Shown in pieces: positions 1-5,037 of a DNA stretch of 5,699 bases. The notes under the pieces were generated by a model. It saw nothing but the letters and a program-made list of their open reading frames with translations. It searched no databases and was not told where the DNA came from. How positions within the stretch are numbered: the first letter of the stretch is position 1; each line of letters opens with the position of its first letter. Position numbers and translations under genes: made by a program. Where the stretch lies: positions 1 to 5,699 of the forward strand of contig JAQUYR010000079.1 in assembly GCA_028691715.1 (NCBI GenBank), read 5' to 3'. The DNA is from Bacilli bacterium (GTDB taxonomy: Bacteria; Bacillota_I; Bacilli_A; ML615J-28; CAG-698).

Positions 1-296
1 ACAAAATCGTTTTCGAAAAGCATCATGTGCTAACTCGCTATCTCATAAACTCTGGTTATCTGACTATAAAAGATAAAAGACAGTACTTCCGATACGATCG
101 TTACTTTGAAAAATTCATCGGCGAAAACGGATATGAGTTTGATGATTTCAAGTTATATGTACAATACTTCATCCACAAATATAAAGAGCGATTAACGAGT
201 AAGTATGTAGAAGAAGTAGTAATAAAAAATAAATTTGGATATTTCCTAACGGCAATGGAAAAAGCAAAGTTAGAATTTTCAACTAATGATACATAA
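1..296 (+). CDS. C-terminal part of an unidentified phage-type protein (5' truncated)
   Basis: The reading frame is open from base 3 to the TAA at 294-296, giving about 97 residues. A GTG at 27 could be a start, but the frame continues upstream without a stop and no ribosome-binding site precedes the GTG, so this is most likely the tail of a longer gene. The product is basic and rich in aromatic residues (RYLINSGYLTIKDKR, then FRYDRYFEKF), with a last helix reading NKFGYFLTAMEKAKLEF. A Gly-Tyr-(Phe/Leu) helix near the C-terminus occurs in several phage and plasmid replication-initiation or replisome-organiser proteins, and its place before an accessory cassette and packaging genes would suit such a role. 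That is only an impression: I do not recognise the family. No catalytic motif or membrane segment is visible. It is followed by about 100 bases of AT-rich spacer. Confidence 0.6.
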   Translation, partial: KIVFEKHHVLTRYLINSGYLTIKDKRQYFRYDRYFEKFIGENGYEFDDFKLYVQYFIHKYKERLTSKYVEEVVIKNKFGYFLTAMEKAKLEFSTNDT

Positions 297-328
297 TCGT
301 AAAATATAAAAAATATATCATATATGAG

Positions 329-356
329 TTGCAATTCCGAAACATAATGATAAAAT
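329..356 (+). promoter_or_regulatory. Probable sigma-A-type promoter of the methyltransferase gene
   Basis: A TTGCAA -35 box (329-334) and a TAAAAT -10 box (351-356) are separated by 16 bases, within very AT-rich DNA. Transcription would start near 362-364, about 35 bases before the ATG at 398. The expected start point falls inside the inverted repeat at 358-382. Assignment is by motif only. Confidence 0.55.
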
Positions 357-357
357 A

Positions 358-382
358 TGAGGGAGTGAATTAAAGTCCCTCA
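358..382. promoter_or_regulatory. Inverted repeat at the transcription start of the methyltransferase gene (possible operator or 5' hairpin)
   Basis: TGAGGGA (358-364) and TCCCTCA (376-382) are perfectly complementary 7-base arms around an 11-base spacer. The repeat sits directly after the -10 box and just before the GGAGG ribosome-binding site at 386-390. In DNA it could be an operator for a repressor, or for the methyltransferase itself, since C5 methyltransferases are known to autoregulate. In RNA it would form a hairpin 3 bases before the ribosome-binding site. No T-run follows, so it is not an intrinsic terminator. No separate controller-protein gene is seen in the window. Confidence 0.5.
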
Positions 383-397
383 AGTGGAGGCAAAAAT

Positions 398-2173
398 ATG
401 GAGTTTAGGATATTAGACCTATTCTGTGGTGCGGGTGGTTTCTCATATGGAATTGATAAAAACAAAGAGTTCCGCACTGTTCTTGGTCTTGATTTTGACG
501 ATAACGCTATAGCGACATTTAATAAAAATATAAAAGGTGCGAAAGGTATCGTTGGCGATATTACAAGTGATGATGTGAAAAAAAATATTATTCAAGAAGC
601 GAGAAAACTTGGTGTTAATATGGTCATTGGGGGACCACCATGTCAAGGGTTTAGTTTAAAAGGAAAGCAGCTTGGTCTAGATGATCCAAGGAACTTCTTA
701 TTTTTGGAATATGTCAAAATAGTTGAAGAACTGAGACCGGAAGTATTTGTTATTGAAAATGTCAGGAATCTGATAAATGCACTCGGTGGCTTCTTTATCG
801 AACAAATAATCACAAAATTCACAAGTTTAGGATACATTGTCAACCATGGTTACATCAATGCGAAGAACTTTGGAATACCACAAAATCGTGAAAGAGCTAT
901 TATTATAGGGTCATTATCGCGGAGCATCGACTTACCAAATGGAAACTCGAAAAACACCATTACTGTTAGAGATGCAATCTCAGATTTAGCTTATTTGGAA
1001 TCTGGAGAAGGAAAAAGCGAATCTGATTACATTAATGAATCTCAGAGCAAATATCAAAAAATGCTTAGGGGTAAGAAACTATACAATCATTTTGCAACAA
1101 CGCACTCTAAATTAGCACTTGAAAAATTGAAAATGGTTCCTGCCGAAGGAGATAAAACCTCCATCCCGAAAGAGTTACATGGGAAACAAAAATTTGCTAC
1201 TACATGGGCAAGATTAAAGTGGGACGAGATTAGTCCAACCATTGATACGAGATTTGACACACCATCAAATGGGAGAAATTCGCACCCATTCTTACATAGA
1301 TCAATAACACCTAGAGAAGCTGCAAGAATTCAAAGTTTTGATGATGACTTTGTTTTCACTGGTCCCAAAACCAGTGTATGTCGGCAAATTGGAAATGCTG
1401 TACCACCATTAATGGCAAAAGCGATAGGTGAGACAATCCTTAATGGATATATTGATGAGCGTATCGAAAGAGAAGCCTATAGGCTCTATTTGGCAGATGC
1501 GTTCACATTCGTGAAAGAACTTCAAAAACAAAATATCAAAGTTGATCATATTATTACGGATCCTCCATACAATATTTCGAAACAAAATAATTTTCACACG
1601 ATGGATAATCCTAGAATTGGTGTCGATTTTGGAAGCTGGGATAAAACTTTTGACCTATTTGGTTGGATTAAAGATTACGTCACTTTGCTTAATCCTAATG
1701 GTTCAGTGATTATATTCTGCTCATATTTATATATTAGCTTTATTATCAATGAATTAATTAGATGCGATATTGATGTAAAAGATGTGTTGATTTGGAAAAA
1801 GACTAATCCTATGCCAAGAAATATCAATAGAAGGTATGTTCAAGATATGGAATTTGCTGTATGGGGGGTTAAAAAAGGTTCCAAATGGATTTTTAACAAA
1901 CCCAGTGATGTCCCTTACCTTAGATCAGTGTTTGAAACAAGTTTAGTGTCGGGAGATGAAAAGACAATTCATACAACTCAAAAAAGCTTAAAATTGATGG
2001 AATCTATAATCCAGATTCATACTAATCCCGGTCAAGTTATTATTGACCCTTTTATGGGAAGTGGCACAACTGGGGTCGCTGCTTTAAACAATAAAAGACA
2101 TTTCATAGGAATTGAAAAAGAAAAAAGTTATTTCGCGATTTCAGTTGATAGGATTAATAAGAACGTTCACTAA
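398..2173 (+). CDS. Fused DNA methyltransferase: C5-cytosine domain plus beta-class N6-adenine/N4-cytosine domain
   Basis: One 591-residue protein carries two complete DNA methyltransferases using S-adenosylmethionine. Residues 1-350 are a C5-cytosine enzyme: motif I DLFCGAGGFS (7-16), motif IV GGPPCQGFS (78-86) with catalytic Cys82, motif VI ENV (120-122), motif VIII QNRER (162-166), a target-recognition region of about 130 residues, motif IX TPREAARIQ (304-312) and motif X GNAVPP (332-337). After about 15 residues, an amino-methyltransferase begins: motif IV DPPY (388-391) and motif I DPFMGSGTT (550-558). This IV-before-I order defines the beta class. DPPY fits N6-adenine, whereas SPPY would suggest N4-cytosine, so m6A is more likely. 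The start is set by GGAGG at 386-390, 7 bases before the ATG. Established Type IIS systems such as HphI use one C5 and one adenine enzyme for the two strands of an asymmetric site; here both are in one chain, and I infer the same use. All key motifs look intact. Confidence 0.95.
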   Translation: MEFRILDLFCGAGGFSYGIDKNKEFRTVLGLDFDDNAIATFNKNIKGAKGIVGDITSDDVKKNIIQEARKLGVNMVIGGPPCQGFSLKGKQLGLDDPRNFLFLEYVKIVEELRPEVFVIENVRNLINALGGFFIEQIITKFTSLGYIVNHGYINAKNFGIPQNRERAIIIGSLSRSIDLPNGNSKNTITVRDAISDLAYLESGEGKSESDYINESQSKYQKMLRGKKLYNHFATTHSKLALEKLKMVPAEGDKTSIPKELHGKQKFATTWARLKWDEISPTIDTRFDTPSNGRNSHPFLHRSITPREAARIQSFDDDFVFTGPKTSVCRQIGNAVPPLMAKAIGETILNGYIDERIEREAYRLYLADAFTFVKELQKQNIKVDHIITDPPYNISKQNNFHTMDNPRIGVDFGSWDKTFDLFGWIKDYVTLLNPNGSVIIFCSYLYISFIINELIRCDIDVKDVLIWKKTNPMPRNINRRYVQDMEFAVWGVKKGSKWIFNKPSDVPYLRSVFETSLVSGDEKTIHTTQKSLKLMESIIQIHTNPGQVIIDPFMGSGTTGVAALNNKRHFIGIEKEKSYFAISVDRINKNVH

Positions 2174-2224
2174 AATCGATAAATACATTCATTCTTAAAC
2201 TTGCTTTCTTGATAAAACATCCGC

Positions 2225-2252
2225 TTTATTAAAACACTATCCATGTTATAAT
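2225..2252 (+). promoter_or_regulatory. Extended -10 promoter of the HNH endonuclease gene
   Basis: A perfect extended -10 element, TGTTATAAT (2244-2252), lies in the 109-base gap after the methyltransferase gene. The -35 region is weak (TTTATT at 2225-2230, 16-base spacing), as is common when an extended -10 is present. Transcription would begin near 2259, giving a leader of about 24 bases that holds GGAGG (2272-2276), 6 bases before the ATG. A promoter of its own would let nuclease synthesis be timed apart from methyltransferase synthesis. Confidence 0.65.
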
Positions 2253-2282
2253 CTAAAAAGATAATAGTTTTGGAGGTGTTTT

Positions 2283-3509
2283 ATGACTTTGAAAGCAACT
2301 GATCTTTTAAAATACGAAATAACCCCCTTTTTGTTTGGGGTTCTATATAGCAGAATTATGCCTAAGCCCACTGAGAACTCCAATCCTGATTCCTTCTACA
2401 TATATACTGCCTTTCGGACTTCTAAAGCTGTTCTAAGAAGTTCCTTTTCATTAGGCAAATATGCAAGTAAACTTGTCCAACAATATAATAAATACAGCGG
2501 ATATTTAAATTGGCAAATTTACAGAGCAAGTGATGATGGAATTGAGTTGAGATTTCCTATACAGAATGATTTAAATATCGACTCTGCTCAGTTTTATAAT
2601 TTAATTTATAAAAAGTTACGATCGTCAACATGGTTAAATACTGATGAAATCAGTGAAGAAAAGAAATTTTTTCTACGCGGTTATATGGAATCAAGAGGAA
2701 GCGTTGATACAACTTTAAAATTATTCGCTCAAGACTACTTTTATAATAATCGTTTCGAATTGAAAAGGGTTCAATTATTAACAGATGACATAGGTCTTCC
2801 AATATCATATGCAAATTTCAATCCAAGGAACATGCAACCACAGTTTGTTAGTGGTGAAAATAAACGAAATGCTCAATTTCGCATAAACTTGTTTTATTAC
2901 GCTAGAAATATTGGTTTCATCAACGAATATAAAGCTTTAATATTTGAAAAAGCATATAACCCTACTTCAAAAATTGAAAACGAAGGAATTATCTATTATC
3001 AGGTATCAGTTCCCGACGTTAACAATCATGTAGCCTTTATTAAATATATTAACTTCTTTACCAACAATATATATAACAAAGACCTTACTCCTAAAAAAAT
3101 TGATATATTGAGAAGACAGTTGGGTTTTAATAAAGGTCAAAGCTTAAATCAGCTTGGTCGCAATAAATCAATAGTGGATTTATTTGACGAGTTATCCGAA
3201 GACAAATGTGCGCTTTGTGGTACAAATCAAACATATAAGAAAAAAGCAAATGGCAGACAAGCCTTCGAGATCCATCACATGATTCCATATCATAATGGAC
3301 AAGAATTTGATAACATTGCAAATTTTGTTAAATTATGTCCAACGTGCCATCGTAGTCTTAAAAAAGGAAGTGCTTCAAAAGCTGATCAAATAACTTCGAT
3401 TATTACTATATTGGGCAAACACCCAGAAGTGTTTGAATACACGAGTTCGGCATTAGGAATTGAAAATCTTCCTAGGTTAGCCGAAGAGATTTGGACATTA
3501 CTTGGATAA
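2283..3509 (+). CDS. HNH restriction endonuclease with degenerate LAGLIDADG-like N-terminal region
   Basis: This 408-residue protein is the likely restriction nuclease of the cassette. The C-terminal third is an HNH (beta-beta-alpha-Me) domain: a zinc-binding CALC pair (C309, C312), EIHHMIP with H331/H332, N347, and LCPTCH (C352, C355, H356). The histidines and asparagine would bind the metal ion and activate water to cut the phosphodiester bond. HNH nucleases are established in Type II restriction, for example KpnI and MnlI. The N-terminal 280 residues probably read the DNA. FLRGYMESRGSV (130-141) aligns with a LAGLIDADG helix, but the catalytic Asp position is Arg138, and a similar LFGVLYSR lies at 17-24. 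This suggests a homing-endonuclease-like fold kept for DNA binding only, which is my inference. The ATG at 2283 follows a GGAGG by 6 bases. The gene lies 109 bases after the methyltransferase gene and 5 bases before the next. No signal peptide or membrane segment is seen. Confidence 0.88.
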   Translation: MTLKATDLLKYEITPFLFGVLYSRIMPKPTENSNPDSFYIYTAFRTSKAVLRSSFSLGKYASKLVQQYNKYSGYLNWQIYRASDDGIELRFPIQNDLNIDSAQFYNLIYKKLRSSTWLNTDEISEEKKFFLRGYMESRGSVDTTLKLFAQDYFYNNRFELKRVQLLTDDIGLPISYANFNPRNMQPQFVSGENKRNAQFRINLFYYARNIGFINEYKALIFEKAYNPTSKIENEGIIYYQVSVPDVNNHVAFIKYINFFTNNIYNKDLTPKKIDILRRQLGFNKGQSLNQLGRNKSIVDLFDELSEDKCALCGTNQTYKKKANGRQAFEIHHMIPYHNGQEFDNIANFVKLCPTCHRSLKKGSASKADQITSIITILGKHPEVFEYTSSALGIENLPRLAEEIWTLLG

Positions 3510-3514
3510 TCGAT

Positions 3515-4129
3515 ATGACTACCAATATTTCGGGGAATTTTAACACTTCACTAACTGAAGTGGCAATTGTGAAGAAGATTTTATCTCAAGAAGGGATTTC
3601 ATATTTATCAGTTTACAAAAGCCCTTATTCTGACGATGAAGATGTTGCTGTAAATTTTAGTGATGGCTCGTCCATCACAATAGAAGTAAAAGAAGAAAAA
3701 CTAGAAAGAATCAATAAGTATAATGATTTGGGTATTGATTATATTTCGGCTTTTTACTTTATCAGTGCAAATGATGAATTTTATTGGAAAGGATCACCGA
3801 AGTCTCCAACAGCTTTAAATAATTTTGAATCAAAGATCAACATACAAAAACTAGGAAAGATTTTTTATTCAAAAGCTGAATTATGGCTTTTTTATTGTTT
3901 AAATATAGACGGAACAATTTCTTTCGCTGAATGGTATCTTGGTAGTGATATGACATCAGCAAATTTCATTCAATATTTAAGATTAAATTGCAGTTTTTCA
4001 GTGAACAACAAAACCACTTCACAACTGTCACATTCTGATTCCCATCAATCTGCGGTGTTTTTTATTAATAGAAATGACCCTTATTTATTAACACTGAAAA
4101 AGGATATTAAAGATTTATTAAATAGATGA
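3515..4129 (+). CDS. Putative PD-(D/E)XK nuclease, third gene of the R-M cassette
   Basis: This 204-residue protein has no name I can give with certainty. Near its N-terminus it shows the layout of a PD-(D/E)XK nuclease core: a helix with Glu15 (SLTEVAIVKKIL), a strand with Asp43 (SDDEDVAVNF), then a strand ending in the E57-V-K59 pair (SITIEVKEE), followed by a helix. Such residues bind the metal ion and cut DNA in many restriction enzymes. The C-terminal 120 residues are rich in aromatics and show no motif I know. It starts 5 bases after the HNH gene stop, so the two are probably co-transcribed and co-translated. A TTG at 3491 in the same frame would add 8 residues and overlap the HNH gene, but the ATG at 3515 is the better start; its ribosome-binding site is weak (TTGGA, 3502-3506). 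It may be a second nuclease subunit cutting one strand, a specificity or control protein, or a repair nuclease. The coding call is firm; the nuclease call is moderate. Confidence 0.75.
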   Translation: MTTNISGNFNTSLTEVAIVKKILSQEGISYLSVYKSPYSDDEDVAVNFSDGSSITIEVKEEKLERINKYNDLGIDYISAFYFISANDEFYWKGSPKSPTALNNFESKINIQKLGKIFYSKAELWLFYCLNIDGTISFAEWYLGSDMTSANFIQYLRLNCSFSVNNKTTSQLSHSDSHQSAVFFINRNDPYLLTLKKDIKDLLNR

Positions 4130-4203
4130 ATCATACTATCAGCCTAAGTCTATTCAGTATTAATTGAAAAAAATAATTGCATTTATAGATAAATCTGCAT
4201 TAT

Positions 4204-4233
4204 TTGTACAACGAAAAACCCTATGTGTAAAAT
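4204..4233 (+). promoter_or_regulatory. Possible promoter for the structured non-coding RNA
   Basis: TTGTAC (4204-4209) and TAAAAT (4228-4233) are spaced by 18 bases. The -10 box matches the consensus at five of six positions; the -35 box is weak. A start near 4240 would place the first RNA bases just before the structured region and let the terminator at 4445-4474 end it, giving an RNA of about 235 bases. The evidence is motif-level only, and read-through from the R-M genes is an alternative source. Confidence 0.35.
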
Positions 4234-4269
4234 ACTTTGATAATGCTAGTGAACGCCTACACGATTAAG

Positions 4270-4447
4270 AAACTAACGGAAATAATAAGTTAACTAGTGG
4301 TGTCCGATAGGAAAACACAAGCAGTAAGGCGATAACACGAGATAACTTATGTGAACGGAAATGAATAAAATCGCATATCAATACGACCAAGATTAATTAG
4401 TCTTCAGTTTGACCATTAGGATACAGACGATTCGATAATAAACTAAC
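4270..4447 (+). repeat. Short direct repeats within the structured RNA
   Basis: Three short direct repeats are visible: AACGGAAAT at 4275-4283 and 4354-4362; AAACTAAC at 4270-4277 and 4440-4447; and GTGAACG at 4249-4255 and 4351-4357 (its first copy lies just before this interval). Some overlap predicted unpaired segments. They may be repeated protein-binding or RNA motifs, though words of 7-9 bases can also recur by chance in AT-rich DNA. Confidence 0.35.
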
Positions 4448-4474
4448 CACGAAAGGAAAAATCGTGGTTTTTTT
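4445..4474 (+). terminator. Rho-independent terminator
   Basis: AACCACGA (4445-4452) and TCGTGGTT (4462-4469) form a perfect 8-pair stem with a 9-base A-rich loop, followed at once by a T-run (4468-4474). It points rightward, would end the structured RNA and any read-through from the R-M genes, and separates them from the terminase gene that starts 87 bases later. Confidence 0.88.
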
Positions 4475-4481
4475 CTGCATA

Positions 4482-4535
4482 GAATACTGGCCAAGCCTAT
4501 GGGAAGTCATTCCCTTGCGAAAATTCGTAGTATTC
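4482..4535 (+). other. Cloverleaf-like element between terminator and terminase gene
   Basis: GAATACT (4482-4488) and AGTATTC (4529-4535) form a 7-pair closing stem around three small hairpins: GGC/CAA/GCC (4489-4497), GGGAA/GTCA/TTCCC (4501-4514), and GCGA/AAAT/TTCGT-side pairing at 4517-4528 (four pairs, one a G-T wobble). Nearly every base of the 54 is in a stem or a short loop. It is too short for a tRNA and lacks a 7-base anticodon loop and a TTCRA-type T-loop. It ends 11 bases before the terminase ribosome-binding site. It could be a leader structure, a terminase-binding (cos/pac) site or a small RNA domain. Structure by eye only. Confidence 0.45.
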
Positions 4536-4546
4536 AACTTATCGTT

Positions 4547-4551
4547 AGGAG
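4547..4551 (+). promoter_or_regulatory. Ribosome-binding site that fixes the small terminase start
   Basis: AGGAG lies 9 bases before the ATG at 4561. An in-frame TTG at 4552 directly abuts it and cannot use it, so the ATG is chosen as the start. Confidence 0.8.
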
Positions 4552-4560
4552 TTGAACTAC

Positions 4561-5037
4561 ATGAGAAAGAATATCTATCTGGAATGGAAGTCTAGAGGTG
4601 TCATAAAGGACAAGTTAGAACTTATAAAGAAACTTGCGAGTGTCGGAATCAGCGAAGATTCCATAGCCGAAAGTCTTGGCATCGCTCTTCGAACATTCCA
4701 AAAAATGAAGAGCGACAGGAGTGACGTGAACCTAGCCTATGAAAGCGGGAAGAACCTATTAAAGGATTCCATGATTGCAAACATCATTAAACGTGCGAAC
4801 GGGGGAAAGACCATTGATGAAGACCAATATATCGAAGAAACACCTCGTGGCACAAGAAAGCGGATCATCAAGCACACCAAAGAACATTTACCAGATATCA
4901 GTGCCGCGAAGTTCATTCTAACTATTTATTTTGGAAAAGATTATAGCGACAAGAAGTTTGAACTTGAACTAGCAGAAAAACGATTAGAAAAACAAAACGA
5001 GGAATGGATTAATGGAGATAGTAAACAAGAAGATTAG
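4561..5037 (+). CDS. Probable phage terminase small subunit (or related phage helix-turn-helix protein)
   Basis: This 158-residue protein would bind the phage packaging site and guide the large terminase to cut and package DNA. Residues 17-50 form a helix-turn-helix typical of small terminases: KLELIKKLASVGISEDSIAE, then SLGIALRTFQKMKS. Residues 52-80 are a helical stretch (AYESGKNLLKDSMIANIIKR), a basic loop follows (TPRGTRKRIIKHTKE), and HLPDISAAKFILTIYFGKDY (109-128) matches the common small-terminase pattern in which a Pro-Asp and an Ala-rich helix precede a Tyr/Trp-Ser-Asp-Lys segment. The C-terminus is charged and likely coiled. The length suits the family. The start rests on AGGAG at 4547-4551. 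It overlaps the next gene by 26 bases, indicating translational coupling. No large terminase is inside the window, so the role rests on fold and context. Its codon use looks richer in G and C than that of the R-M genes. Confidence 0.72.
   Translation: MRKNIYLEWKSRGVIKDKLELIKKLASVGISEDSIAESLGIALRTFQKMKSDRSDVNLAYESGKNLLKDSMIANIIKRANGGKTIDEDQYIEETPRGTRKRIIKHTKEHLPDISAAKFILTIYFGKDYSDKKFELELAEKRLEKQNEEWINGDSKQED

Larger units (their letters stand above)
4240..4474 (+). ncRNA. Candidate structured RNA upstream of the packaging genes (family not recognised)
   Basis: No credible reading frame covers this stretch, but many complementary segments do. CGCCTAC (4254-4260) pairs with GTAAGGCG (4324-4331) with one bulged base. 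ATAAGTTA (4285-4292) pairs perfectly with TAACTTAT (4343-4350). These two helices interleave, which would make a pseudoknot. Inside lies a small hairpin, GTGTCC/GATA/GG..ACAC (4300-4318). A second domain is closed by AATCG (4369-4373) with CGATT (4428-4432) and TATC (4376-4379) with GATA (4420-4423), and holds a 6-pair hairpin at 4389-4404. The segment ends in a strong intrinsic terminator. It lies after the R-M genes and before the small terminase gene. It could be a free small RNA, a leader controlling read-through into the packaging operon, or a packaging RNA. I do not recognise it as tRNA, tmRNA, a known riboswitch or a group I intron. Pairings were found by eye, with no energy calculation. 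Confidence 0.45.

Noticed and set aside
101..334. Minus-strand open frame of 77 codons
   Set aside because: It lies opposite the better-supported + strand frame, has no ribosome-binding site and shows no recognisable motif.
2174..2282. Terminator after the methyltransferase gene
   Set aside because: Only a weak A/T stem (2212-2216 with 2225-2229) is present, without a following T-run, so some read-through into the nuclease gene is likely.
3180..3370. HNH protein as an IscB/Cas9-type RNA-guided nuclease, with the nearby RNA as its guide
   Set aside because: No RuvC segments or arginine-rich bridge helix are visible. The HNH domain is C-terminal with CxxC zinc pairs, as in restriction and homing nucleases, and the RNA is separated from it by another gene.
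3491..3514. Upstream TTG start for the PD-(D/E)XK gene
   Set aside because: It would overlap the HNH gene and has only a purine stretch 2 bases away, too close to serve as a ribosome-binding site. The ATG at 3515 fits better, although its own site is weak.
4361..4396. Eleven-codon frame that could be a leader peptide
   Set aside because: No good ribosome-binding site precedes it, and it overlaps the second domain of the candidate RNA.
4240..4474. Group I intron or CRISPR-related RNA
   Set aside because: I cannot align the conserved group I core segments with confidence. There is no CRISPR array, no Cas gene and no intron-split gene around it.
4482..4535. tRNA gene
   Set aside because: The 7-pair closing stem is tRNA-like, but the element is only 54 bases and lacks a 7-base anticodon loop and a T-loop sequence.
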